Source: AWTP1-13 sp963840445 (GTDB taxonomy: Bacteria > Pseudomonadota > Alphaproteobacteria > Rhizobiales > Hyphomicrobiaceae). Taken from it: a stretch of 64,000 nt of DNA. Made by a program: the position numbers and the translations under genes. Positions 1 to 7,359 of the stretch are shown in pieces. How positions within the stretch are numbered: the stretch's first letter is position 1; the number at the start of each line of letters is the position of its first letter. A model generated the notes under the pieces. That model was given only the letters and a program-made list of their open reading frames with translations, ran no database searches and had not been told where the DNA came from. The stretch spans positions 1 to 64,000 of the forward strand of contig CAWIZC010000027.1 in NCBI GenBank assembly GCA_963840445.1, in the 5' to 3' direction.

Positions 1-1073
1 GACCGCCTCAATCGCGCCCTCGACGAGCTGCAGCTCAAATCCGCTCGTCCACACCTCGCCGGCCCCGCGCGCACGCCGGCAGCCTCCAACCTGCAGCACA
101 AGGCGGCGTTCGAGACCTACATCCGCAAGGGCGACGCCGCCGCTGTCCGCGATCTCGAAGCCAAGGCGATGTCGGTCGGCCCGGCACCGACGGCGGCTAT
201 CTCGTGCCTGTCGAGATCGAGCGCGCGGTCGAAGCGCCGTGCGCGATGTCTCGCCGATCCGCGCCATCGCCGGCGTCCGCCAGGTGTCGGCCTCGGTTTA
301 CAGGAAGCCGTTCCCATCACGGGCGCCGCGGCCGGCTGGGTGGCGGAGACGGCGGCGCGGCCGGAGACCGACTCGCCGACGCTCGCTGCTCACCGAGATG
401 CAGTTCCCGACGATGGAGCTCTACGCCATGCCGGCGGCGACCCGGCGCTGCTCGACGACTCGCGCCGTCGACATCGACGAGTGGATCGCCGAGGAGGTCG
501 CGACAGCTTCGCCGAGCAGGAGGGCACGGCCTTCGTCAACGGCGACGGCACCAACAAGCCGAAGGGCTTCCTCACCTATACGAAGGTCGCCGACGCCTCC
601 TGGACCTGGGGCAACATCGGCTACATCGTGACCGGCGTCGACGCGGCTTTCCCGACGCGCGGCCACCGTCAACCCCGCCGACAAGCTGATCGACCTCGTC
701 TATGCGCTGAAGGCCGGCTACCGCGCGAACGGCACCTTCGTGATGAACCGCAACACCCAGGCCGCCATCCGCAAGCTCAAGGATGCCGAGGGCAACTACC
801 TGTGGCAGCCGCCGCGCCAAGGCCGGCGAGCCGTCGCTGCTGATGGGCTATCCGGTGGCCGAGGCCGAGGACATGCCGAACATCGCCGCCGACAGCTACG
901 CGATCGCGTTCGGCGATTTCGCCGCGGCTATCTGGTGGTCGACCGCGTCGGCGTGCGCGTGCTGCGCGATCCCTACATCCGCCAAGCCCTACGTGCTGTT
1001 CTACACGACCAAGCGCGTCGGCGGCGGCGTGCAGGACTTCGACGCGATCAAGCTGCTGAAGTTCGGCGACTGA
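1..1073 (+). CDS. GTA/phage major capsid protein (HK97 fold, g5-like), 5'-partial and multiply frameshifted
   Basis: This is the shell protein of an HK97-type capsid, corresponding to RcGTA g5. The product can be followed through all three forward frames: the delta-domain-like helix DRLNRALDEL at the window start, then GGYLVPVEIERAVEA, RDVSPIRAIAGVRQVSAS, AGWVAETAARPETDSPTLA, MQFPTMELYAMPA, FVNGDGTNKPKGFL, NPADKLIDLVYALK, FVMNRNTQAAIRKLKD and PYVLFYTTKRVGGGVQDFD before TGA at 1071. Following it needs about eleven frame changes, near 181, 236, 320, 390, 437, 463, 500, 658, 815, 925 and 978. No stop codon falls inside the correct segments, and the conserved residues survive. That fits sequence error better than old decay, although true inactivation is not excluded. 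The first 40 or so residues lie upstream of the window. Confidence 0.85.
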
Positions 1074-1075
1074 TG

Positions 1076-1199
1076 GGAGTTCCCCTCTCCCACGGCTTCG
1101 TGGGAGGGGGTAGGTGAGGGGCAGCAACATTCTCCGGAGCAAGCTTCTGCCCCTCACCCCGACCCTCTCCCCGTAAGGACGGGGAGAGGGAGTTCTCCC
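1076..1199. repeat. Nested palindromic repeat (three hairpins)
   Basis: A first hairpin (1085-1110, CTCCCAC with GTGGGAG) is followed by GTGAGGGGCAG at 1113-1123, which pairs with CTGCCCCTCAC at 1147-1157. A third hairpin, CCCTCTCCCCG with CGGGGAGAGGG (1164-1191), closes the element. The arms of hairpins one and three are also complementary to each other. The element sits just after the capsid gene. The layout matches dispersed REP/MITE-like elements; I cannot name the family. Confidence 0.75.
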
Positions 1200-1380
1200 T
1201 CCCGAGATCGAGGTCAGGCTGGTGCCGGACTGATGTTGCGGCCCGCGATCGCCGTGACGCTCTCCGCCGTCGGCCTGTCCTCGTGCGAGAAGCGCTCGCC
1301 ACGCCGACCCCCGCGGCGTCGGCAGCGCACGCGGGCGGGATCGCCTGCCGCCTCCTCCGGTGCGGTCCCGCCCGCCCCTC

Positions 1381-1446
1381 TTTCAGATGTCAGGGATCGG
1401 GTTCCAGGCAATAGCGCCTCACTGAAACCTGACCCCTGAAACCTAA
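1381..1446. repeat. Short inverted repeat (TTTCAG...CTGAAA type)
   Basis: TTTCAGATGTCAGG at the left is complementary, with mismatches, to CCTGACCCCTGAAA at the right, with CACTGAAACCTGA between. The rest of the 1200-1463 gap contains a second imperfect inverted repeat, GCGGGCGGGATC with GGTCCCGCCCGC, and no convincing gene. Confidence 0.55.
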
Positions 1447-1463
1447 CTTCCGAAGGAACACCG

Positions 1464-2043
1464 ATGGCCCTCGTTCTCACCGCCGCCCCAGCCGTCGAGC
1501 CCGTCTCGCTGGCCGAGGCTAAGACCCACCTGCGTGTCGACGGCAGCGCCGAGGACACGCTGATCGCGAGCTTGATCATCACCTCGCGGCTGCACGTGGA
1601 AGCAGCCCTCGGCCTCGCGCTTATCACGCAGAGCTGGTCGTACTTCCTCGATGCTTGGCCCGCCGGCCCGCATGTCCGCCTGCCGATGCGCCCCGTACAG
1701 AGGCATCGACGCCGTCCAACTCTACGCTCCCGACGAGTTCGTCGAAACGCTGAGCCCCGACCTCTACCTGCTCGACGGCGCCGCCGTGCCGCCTCGTCTG
1801 ATCCGTCAGGGATCGCTCGCCTGGCCTGCGCCCAGGCGCACCGCCAACGGCATCGAGATCGCCTTCACGGCCGGCTTCGGCAACGCCGCCGGCGATGTCC
1901 CGGCTCCGATCCGCCAGGCCGTCCTGCTGCTCGTTGCCCACTGGTACGAGCACCGCGAGCCGATCGAGATCGGCGCCGCGGCCACCGCCGTGCCGCACAT
2001 GGTGTCGGAGCTGCTGCAACCCTATCGCCGGGTGAGCCTCTGA
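1464..2043 (+). CDS. GTA head-tail connector/adaptor (g6-like), one frameshift
   Basis: This is the neck protein that joins capsid portal and tail, equivalent to RcGTA g6 and the phiE125 gp8 family. The ATG at 1464 follows a GAAGGAA ribosome-binding site. The N-terminus LAEAKTHLRV...DTLIASLIITSRLHVEAA is typical of the family. The frame breaks near 1697-1700, where one extra base lies between PMRPV and RGIDAVQLY. It then continues to ...AVLLLVAHWYEHREP...LLQPYRRVSL and TGA at 2041. The corrected product is about 192 aa, normal for the family. Its place directly after the capsid gene and before the stopper supports the call. Confidence 0.82.
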
Positions 2044-2360
2044 CACGCATCGGCGCTCTCGACCAGCGCCTGACGCTGGAAAGTCCAAGCCGCGCGCCCG
2101 ACGCCGGTGGCGGTGCCATCGTCACCTGGCAGGCCGTCGGCGACGTGTGGGCCAGCGTGCGCCCCATCACGGGCGACGAGCGCCTGCGCGCCGACCAGGT
2201 CGCAGGCCGCGTCACCCATGTCGCCGTCATCCGCCGCCGATCCGGCGTGACGCCGTCCATGCGCTTCCGCTCCGGCACGCGCGTGCTCGAGATCGTTGCC
2301 GTGCTCGACGCTGTTCCGCGCAACCGCCTCCGCTGCCTGTGCGAGGAGCGCTATCTGTGA
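2040..2360 (+). CDS. GTA head-tail adaptor/stopper (g7-like)
   Basis: This is the phage head-tail joining family, RcGTA g7. TRIGALDQRLTLESPSR...GGGAIVTWQAVGDVWASVRPITGDERLRADQ and the C-terminal RNRLRCLCEERYL fit SPP1 gp16-like head closure proteins of about 105 aa. The start is uncertain: the frame opens across the g6 stop, and the only start-like codon there is CTG at 2040, which overlaps the g6 TGA. One wrong base may hide a normal start. The stop overlaps the GTG of the next reading frame. Confidence 0.72.
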   Translation: MTRIGALDQRLTLESPSRAPDAGGGAIVTWQAVGDVWASVRPITGDERLRADQVAGRVTHVAVIRRRSGVTPSMRFRSGTRVLEIVAVLDAVPRNRLRCLCEERYL

Positions 2361-2521
2361 AGGTCTCCGCCCGCATCATCGGTACCGCCGAACTCGCCCG
2401 CCTCGACGTTACCCGCCTGCGCGACCGCCTCGTCGCCGCCCTCGAGCGCGCGGCGCACTCATCACCGCCGGTCGATCGCGCGCGCGACACCGATGTTCGC
2501 CAACGCTTCGCCTCCCCTTGA
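2357..2521 (+). CDS. HK97 gp10-like tail protein fragment, truncated by a palindromic repeat
   Basis: The GTG at 2357 overlaps the g7 stop. The 54-aa product starts MKVSARIIGTAELARLDVTRLRDRLVAALERAAH, which resembles the N-terminus of HK97 gp10-type morphogenesis proteins; these are usually about 130-150 aa. The reading frame then runs into the composite repeat, whose left hairpin supplies the TGA. The fragment is probably non-functional. The identification rests on a short N-terminus and on position between stopper and terminator genes, so it is tentative. Confidence 0.45.
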   Translation: MKVSARIIGTAELARLDVTRLRDRLVAALERAAHSSPPVDRARDTDVRQRFASP

Positions 2522-2750
2522 GGGGGGAGGGCGGCGCGCCATGAGTTAGCGACGCTCTCTTGCTTCGTCCGTTCCAACTACGCAACGCGCGTCGCTAACT
2601 CCATTCGGCGCGCCGGGTGGGGGTGTCCTCAGCACATTCGCCGCCATCACCCCCACCAGGAACGCCATCGGGCTTAGCCGGCCGTTCGTGCAGCGATGGT
2701 AAGGCCGTCTAAGTCCGTGGCGTTCCATCCTCCCCCTCAAGGGGGAGGCG
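2510..2750. repeat. Composite multi-hairpin repeat, copy A (about 240 bp)
   Basis: The element is bounded by two G/C-rich hairpins, CCTCCCCTTGAGGGGGGAGG at 2511-2530 and CCTCCCCCTCAAGGGGGAGG at 2729-2748. Inside are GGCGCGCC boxes flanking a stem, GAGTTAGCGACGC (2543) with GCGTCGCTAACTC (2589). GGTGGGGGTG pairs with CACCCCCACC, GGAACGCCA pairs with TGGCGTTCC, and CTTAGCCGGCC pairs with GGCCGTCTAAG. A second copy with the same frame but different stem bases lies at 25554-25798. Confidence 0.88.
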
Positions 2751-2767
2751 AAGAGGGTAGCCTACCC

Positions 2768-3175
2768 ATGCCATCTCCCGCCTGGTCGCTGCAGAAGGCG
2801 CTGTTTGCCGCGCTCGTCGCCGACGCGCCGCTGCTGGCCCTGCTCGGGGGCGCGCGCATCTACGACGACGTGCCGCAAGCCTCGGTCTTTCCCTACATCA
2901 CGTTCGGCCCATCGACGGCCCGCGACTGGAGCACCGCCAGCGATACCGGCACCGAACACACCATCACCCTCAATGTGTGGTCACAAGCCAAAGGCCGCGC
3001 TCAGGTGCACGAGATCATGGCCGCGGCGCGCGAGGCCCTGCATGGCCAACAGCTCACCCTCGACGGCCACCACCTCATCAACCTGCGCCACGAGTTTTCC
3101 GAAGCACGTCGTTCCGCCGACGGCGAGACCTACCACGGCACCGCCCGCTTCCGTGCCGTCACCGAGCCCGGGTAG
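2768..3175 (+). CDS. GTA tail terminator (g8-like, DUF3168)
   Basis: This DUF3168-family protein (135 aa) caps the tail tube at the head-proximal end and corresponds to RcGTA g8. The ATG at 2768 lies 18 bp after the repeat. Family hallmarks are LQKALFAALVADAPLLALLGGARIYDD, FPYITFGPST, and HTITLNVWSQAKGRAQVHEIMAAARE; the C-terminus is YHGTARFRAVTEPG. The gene is intact with normal length. Its next GTA neighbour (g9) is displaced 2 kb downstream by the nucleotide carrier gene and a gap. Confidence 0.85.
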   Translation: MPSPAWSLQKALFAALVADAPLLALLGGARIYDDVPQASVFPYITFGPSTARDWSTASDTGTEHTITLNVWSQAKGRAQVHEIMAAAREALHGQQLTLDGHHLINLRHEFSEARRSADGETYHGTARFRAVTEPG

Positions 3176-3247
3176 CTCCGAGCTCTGCCTGTTCTCGGGT
3201 CTTGTTTGCTGTCATGGTGGCAAGCAGGCCACCGGGAGCAGCCATAT

Positions 3248-4549
3248 ATGCAGGAGACGACATCCAGTGCCGCCGGCCGGCTTGAACGGCTGATCGGCCG
3301 CATGGTGGTCGTTGAGCGCCGGGAGATCCCGCAGCTGCTGGCGTCCTTTGCCTTCTTCTTCTGCGTGCTTGGAGCCTACTACGTCATCCGCCCCGTGCGC
3401 GAGGAGATGGGGGTCACGGTCGGCCGCGAGTGGCTGCAGACCCTGTTCGTGATCGTGTTCTTCGTCATGCTGGCCGCCGTGCCGCTGTTCGGCTGGGTCG
3501 CATCGAGCTTTGCCAAACGGCGCATCGTGGCAATCGTCTATGCCTTCTTCATTCTCAATCTGCTCGTCTTCTGGTTGCTCTTCAGCATCGGCACCGTCGG
3601 CGTCTATATCGCCGGCACGTTCTTCGTCTGGGTCAGCATCTTCAACCTGTTCGCCGTCTCGCTGTTCTGGAGCACGATGGCCGACAGCTATTCCAGCGAC
3701 GATGCCAAGCGCCTGTACGGCCTGATCGCGGCCGGCGGCAGCATCGGTGCCATCTCGGGACCGCTTATCACGCAAAGCCTGGTGCACGTTGTGGGGACGG
3801 CCAACCTGCTGCTGGTCTCGGCCGCCCTCTTGTGTGGCGCGCTGGCCGCAGTGCACACGCTGCGCAATGCCATCGGCACGGCGGCGTCGCAGGAGGAGCA
3901 CCTGGCGCAAGGCGGCCTGCTGGCGGGCGCGCTGAACGTGTGGCGTTCGCCCTATCTGTTTCGCATCGCGCTGTGGGTGCTGCTCGCCAATCTGATCGGC
4001 ACCTTCTTCTACTTCGAGCAGGCGCGCATCATCGGCGCAACTTATGCGGTTGCCGCCGACCGGGTGCAGCTCTTTGCCCGCATCGATCTTGTCGTCAACG
4101 CGCTCACCATCGTGGGGCAGCTGTTCGTAACTGGCCGGCTGCTACAGCGTGTCGGCATCGGTGTGGCCGCGGCGGCGCTGCCCGTATCGGGACTGCTCAG
4201 TCTGCTGGCGCTGGCTGTCGCTCCCGTGGCCGCCGTCATCGTCGGCGTCATGATCGTCGAGCGCGCCGTCACCTTCGCCATCGCCAACCCGGCGCTGCGT
4301 GTGCTGTTCACGGTGGTACCGGCCGAGGACAAGTACAAGGCGCAGAATTTCATCGACACCGTGGTGTTCCGCGGTGGCGACGCCGCCAGCGGCTGGCTGT
4401 TCGGCAGCCTTGCCAAGAGCCTTGGCGTCGGCATGTCGACGGTTGCGTTGCTTACCGTCCCGATCGCTGCGGTCTGGACCGCCCTGAGCCTGACCCTCGG
4501 TCGCCGCCAGGTGGAGCTTGCCGACACCAGTTCGCCCAATCAGAGCTAG
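3248..4549 (+). CDS. ATP/ADP translocase-family (Npt1/Npt2, TLC) nucleotide carrier
   Basis: The 433-aa protein has about 12 predicted membrane segments and belongs to the TLC/NTT nucleotide transporter family. Such carriers exchange ATP for ADP in obligate intracellular bacteria; homologues in free-living bacteria have no settled substrate. FAFFFCVLGAYYVIRPVREEMG near residue 37 is the diagnostic first helix. KRLYGLIAAGGSIGAISGP and YKAQNFIDTVVFRGGDAASGW are the family's later motifs. I chose ATG at 3248 over an upstream start at 3206 because the mature N-terminus begins there. The gene interrupts the GTA order between g8 and g9 on the same strand. It is intact and is not a GTA structural gene. 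Confidence 0.85.
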   Translation: MQETTSSAAGRLERLIGRMVVVERREIPQLLASFAFFFCVLGAYYVIRPVREEMGVTVGREWLQTLFVIVFFVMLAAVPLFGWVASSFAKRRIVAIVYAFFILNLLVFWLLFSIGTVGVYIAGTFFVWVSIFNLFAVSLFWSTMADSYSSDDAKRLYGLIAAGGSIGAISGPLITQSLVHVVGTANLLLVSAALLCGALAAVHTLRNAIGTAASQEEHLAQGGLLAGALNVWRSPYLFRIALWVLLANLIGTFFYFEQARIIGATYAVAADRVQLFARIDLVVNALTIVGQLFVTGRLLQRVGIGVAAAALPVSGLLSLLALAVAPVAAVIVGVMIVERAVTFAIANPALRVLFTVVPAEDKYKAQNFIDTVVFRGGDAASGWLFGSLAKSLGVGMSTVALLTVPIAAVWTALSLTLGRRQVELADTSSPNQS

Positions 4550-4595
4550 GTCCTGGCGATCCTGGTCGAATCGCGATCAGCAGTCACTACCAGGT

Positions 4596-4651
4596 GCTGA
4601 GCCCGTCGAAGCGCGACATCGCCGTACTCATTCGCCCTACGACAGGCTCAG
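4596..4651. repeat. Palindromic repeat of the CTGAGCCTGTCGAAG type
   Basis: CTGAGCCCGTCGAAGCG at 4597 is an imperfect inverted copy of CGCCCTACGACAGGCTCAG ending at 4651. This repeat type is widely scattered in proteobacterial intergenic DNA. Here it follows the nucleotide carrier gene. Confidence 0.7.
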
Positions 4652-4697
4652 GGCCGGGCCTGCTTCTACCTTGACCGGAGGATCCCGGCTCGGCGCA

Positions 4698-4916
4698 TCA
4701 CTCGTCCCCATCCGCCGCGGCGGCGGAAGGCACAGGATCGAACGGCTCGCGGCGCGGTACGTGCGGCGGTCGCTGCACCCGCACCTGTGCTTGACCGCGA
4801 TGCGTAGCCTCGATGCGCGCCACTGCACTAAGACACCCGTGCATGGCCGCTCGGGGCGCAGCAAGCGCCGCCGTTGCGTTGGCAAACGAGATCAGCGCGA
4901 TCCCGAGCCGGGCCAT
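4698..4916 (-). CDS. Small secreted protein, unknown (tentative)
   Basis: A 72-aa frame starts with a signal-peptide-like MARLGIALISFANATAALAA, with likely cleavage after AAPRA or ALAA, followed by a basic, proline-rich tail ending in PSAAAADGDE. I do not recognise a family. No strong ribosome-binding site precedes the ATG, so this could be a chance frame. It resembles the other minus-strand small exported proteins in this cluster (11450-12021). The remaining DNA from 4917 to 5186 shows no gene. Confidence 0.35.
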   Translation of the reverse strand: MARLGIALISFANATAALAAPRAAMHGCLSAVARIEATHRGQAQVRVQRPPHVPRREPFDPVPSAAAADGDE

Positions 4917-5186
4917 TCTGATGCTGTGTCTCAGCTTGACGGGCAACGCCTGACCTCCTGCGCGGCCGTGTCGGGTCGACACGCCATGCGTCAGGTACGG
5001 GCTATGTCCTGCCCGAGATGCCACGAGCTGAGCGCGAACCGATCAAATCGGTGGGCATCACCTGTGATCCGTCGCTGCGGTATCGGACCTTCCGAGCCGA
5101 CGCTTCGCATCGCGCAATCCACCGCCATCCCCGAAGCCGACGCGCAGCGCAGGCTATCGGGGATCCAGCCAAGAAGGATTCCCCTG

Positions 5187-5600
5187 ATGTCCGCCCAAAA
5201 AGGCAAAGACCTGCTCCTCAAGGTCGATAGCGACGGCGCCGGCACCTTCGCAACGGTAGCCGGCATGCGCTCGCGCTCCATCGCCTTCAACACCGAGACG
5301 GTCGATGTCACGCATGCCGAGTTTGCCGGCCGCTGGCGCGAGCTGCTGGCCGGGGCCGGGGCCAAGCACGCCAAGGTGTCGGGTTCCGGCATCTTCAAGG
5401 ACGCCGCCTCCGACGCCCTCATCCGCAGTTATGTGTTCGACGGCACCATCCGCGACTGGCAGGTGGTCATCCCCGACTTCGGCACCGTCGAGGGCCCCTT
5501 CCAGATCGCCGCCTTCGAGCTCAACGGCCGCCACGACGGCGAGGTCGCCTTCGACCTCTCCCTCGACTCCGCCGGCGAACTCACCTTCACCGCTTCCTAA
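5187..5600 (+). CDS. GTA major tail tube protein (g9-like)
   Basis: The ATG at 5187 follows AAGAAGGA. The 137-aa product MSAQKGKDLLLKVD...VAGMRSRSIAFNTETVDVT...GAGAKHAKVSGSGIFKDAASDALIRSYVFDGTIRDWQVVIPDFGTVEGPFQIAAFE is the TP901-1/phage major tail tube family seen as RcGTA g9. It forms the tail tube. It is intact and of normal length. It is separated from g8 by the carrier gene and about 640 bp, whereas in RcGTA the two are adjacent. Confidence 0.88.
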   Translation: MSAQKGKDLLLKVDSDGAGTFATVAGMRSRSIAFNTETVDVTHAEFAGRWRELLAGAGAKHAKVSGSGIFKDAASDALIRSYVFDGTIRDWQVVIPDFGTVEGPFQIAAFELNGRHDGEVAFDLSLDSAGELTFTAS

Positions 5601-5601
5601 G

Positions 5602-5743
5602 GCACCCCTTCGCCTCTCCCCTTGGGGGAGAGGACGTGAGGTCATGACTTGCGGCCGCTCTCTCCATGCCGGAAACCGAGTGCGGTGCTCGCGGATGCGG
5701 CCGTAAGTCATCTGGCCGAACTGGTGAGGGGTGCCTTCAGTTA
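5602..5743. repeat. Nested palindromic repeat after g9
   Basis: The outer arms AGGCACCCCTT and GAGGGGTGCCTT enclose a tight hairpin (CCTCTCCCC-TTGG-GGGAGAGG) and an inner inverted pair, ATGACTTGCGGCCGC with GCGGCCGTAAGTCAT. The layout resembles the element at 1076-1199, but the sequence differs. Confidence 0.72.
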
Positions 5744-5777
5744 TTGTATCAGTTGCGGTCCATCGCAGGAGCAACGC

Positions 5778-5939
5778 ATGACCTCTATCGAAGTGTTCGA
5801 GCGCAAGGGTTCGCCCGGCACCTGGAGCGTGGAGGCGATCGGGTCCGATGGCGAGATCTATCAGGCGCTCTTCATCGGCCCGGAGGCGCGCGAGCGCGCG
5901 GTCGAGTACGCGAAGTTCAAGTACGGCCTCAATAGGTGA
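5778..5939 (+). CDS. Small protein of unknown function (53 aa)
   Basis: The ATG at 5778 has a CAGGAG ribosome-binding site 9 bp upstream. The product MTSIEVFERKGSPGTWSVEAIGSDGEIYQALFIGPEARERAVEYAKFKYGLNR looks like a compact soluble alpha/beta protein with no signal peptide. Codon use matches its neighbours. I do not recognise a named family. It is convergent with the next gene, whose 3' end it overlaps by 11 bp. Confidence 0.55.
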   Translation: MTSIEVFERKGSPGTWSVEAIGSDGEIYQALFIGPEARERAVEYAKFKYGLNR

Positions 5940-6234
5940 CCTCCACGTCGATATCCTTAACGCACGTCTGGGGACGATTGTGGTTGTCGCCAGTTTGCCA
6001 CGGCCCATTGCGCGATTGTGCGCCAGTGATGTCGTCCACACGCATGCACCGCCACTCGCCGCCGGGCTGCAGGCCCTTTGACGACCCGCCGGCGAACTGA
6101 AAGGACAGCACCATCGCCTGACCGTCCTTTCCCCTGCCGATCACATGCGGGCAGATCTCGCGGACTAGGCCTTGGCATGTGCAGGTCACCTGCTTCTTGT
6201 TGATGATCGCGTCGCGCAGAACCGCGTAAGACAT
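5929..6234 (-). CDS. Conserved hypothetical protein (101 aa)
   Basis: MSYAVLRDAIINKKQVTCTCQGLVREICPHVIG...VLSFQFAGGSSKGLQPGGEWRCMRVDDITG...WQTGDNHNRPQTCVKDIDVEV reads as a complete small soluble domain. It loosely recalls the beta-rich fold of WYL-type domains (ligand-sensing SH3-like strands), but I cannot confirm that. I chose ATG at 6234; a TTG at 6243 is the alternative. Two CxC or isolated Cys residues are present. The gene is oriented against the GTA genes. Confidence 0.6.
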   Translation of the reverse strand: MSYAVLRDAIINKKQVTCTCQGLVREICPHVIGRGKDGQAMVLSFQFAGGSSKGLQPGGEWRCMRVDDITGAQSRNGPWQTGDNHNRPQTCVKDIDVEVTY

Positions 6235-6307
6235 GACATCCAATCTCCACCCTGCAGAAGATGGAGGTAATATGCGTGATTCGCATATTTAGGGAAATAT
6301 ACGCCTA

Positions 6308-6682
6308 CTAGTGTCCCCCGCCGCTGGCGTATTCATTCTCCGGCGCCGGGTTGTGCGAGTTGAACTGCCGGCTCTGCAGATTCTCCATGGTGAAGTCGGC
6401 GCTCGGCAGGTTGAACAGGTCGGCCAGCTCAGCCCGCAGCCGCTGGTAGTCCTCGGCCGACACGCCGGCGTTGCTCTTCTCCAGCTCCTGCAGTGTACAG
6501 GCGGCCGCCAGTGCGTACGGCACCGCGCGCTGCCCGATCTTTGCATCGGCGATGGCGCGCTTGGCTTGCAGGAACGTGTAGTACTTGGCCGACCCGAACG
6601 ACTTCGCCAGCTGCGTCGGCAGGGCGGCGACGATGGGTCTCAAACGCCGGTAGATGAAATACTTTTCCAGGAATGCGAACAT
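6308..6682 (-). CDS. Hypothetical protein (124 aa)
   Basis: MFAFLEKYFIYRRLRPIVAALPTQLAKSFGSAKYYTFLQAKRAIADAKI is followed by a helical segment, AACTLQELEKSNAGVSAEDYQRLRAELADLF, and a polar tail ending GGGH. There is no signal peptide and no clear membrane helix. The coding pattern is good and the length is typical of a stand-alone helical protein. I do not recognise the function. It is part of the block of minus-strand cargo between g9 and g10. Confidence 0.55.
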   Translation of the reverse strand: MFAFLEKYFIYRRLRPIVAALPTQLAKSFGSAKYYTFLQAKRAIADAKIGQRAVPYALAAACTLQELEKSNAGVSAEDYQRLRAELADLFNLPSADFTMENLQSRQFNSHNPAPENEYASGGGH

Positions 6683-6771
6683 CGCCCGATCCTCCGGGTC
6701 TGACGCCCCCAACAGCGTAATCGCATCATACCGCAGCCCACTGCCATCGTCAGTTACCCAGGATACTGCCC

Positions 6772-7356
6772 ATGCCGAACCCGCACCGTGGCGAGATCGA
6801 GGCCTGCCTCGACGGCCAATCCTTCCGCCTGTGCTTGACGCTCGGCTCGCTTGCCGAGTTGGAGCACACCTTCGGCCACGAGGACATGCTGTCGCTGGCC
6901 GAGCGCTTCCAGTCGGGCCGCCTGTCCGCCCGTGACGCGCAACGCGTCATCGGTGCCGGCCTGCGCGGCGCCGGCCATGAGATTCTCGACGACGCCGTCG
7001 GTCGCATGCAGGCCGAGGGCGGCGTGGCAGGTTATGTCGACATCGTCGCCCGTCTGCTCGGCGCCACCTTCGGCGGTCCCATCGTTGGCGCCGTCGCCGG
7101 CAAGATCGCCTCCCGCCATCGACGCCTTCGCGCCGGGGGAGGGACGCGGCAGCTCAGGAGACACCCCCGGCCCTTTCCCTGGAGCGAGGTGATGGCGGCG
7201 GGCCTCGGCCTGCTGCGTCTGCCGCCCGCCCACTTCTGGTCCATGACGCCGCGCGAGCTGCAAGCCGCACTCCGCGCCTTGCTCGGTCCTGCCACCCACG
7301 TGCCGCTGGCTCGCAGTACGCTCACGCAATTGATGGACCGCTATCCGGATCGGTGA
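6772..7356 (+). CDS. GTA tail assembly proteins g10 and g10.1, read as one fused frame
   Basis: Residues 1-105 (GEIEACLDGQSFRLCLTLGSLAELEHTFG...ARDAQRVIGAGLRGAG...DIVARLLGATFGG) are the RcGTA g10 tail assembly chaperone-like family. Residues from about 140 (PWSEVMAAGLGLLRLPPAHFWSMTPRELQAALRALLG) are the separate small g10.1 (rcc01693-type) protein. In RcGTA these are two genes. Here one open frame joins them through a low-complexity stretch (7110-7190). The alternative frame of that stretch reads PIDAFAPGEGRGSS and ends at 7192, so a lost base near 7112 may have fused two overlapping genes. Confidence 0.8.
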   Translation: MPNPHRGEIEACLDGQSFRLCLTLGSLAELEHTFGHEDMLSLAERFQSGRLSARDAQRVIGAGLRGAGHEILDDAVGRMQAEGGVAGYVDIVARLLGATFGGPIVGAVAGKIASRHRRLRAGGGTRQLRRHPRPFPWSEVMAAGLGLLRLPPAHFWSMTPRELQAALRALLGPATHVPLARSTLTQLMDRYPDR

Positions 7357-7359
7357 CTA

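Noticed and set aside
1233..1439. Small plus-strand frame with a lipobox-like start (MLRPAIAVTLSAVGLSSC)
   Set aside because: The rest is arginine/proline-rich low-complexity sequence overlapping inverted repeats, with no good ribosome-binding site. The lipobox is probably chance.
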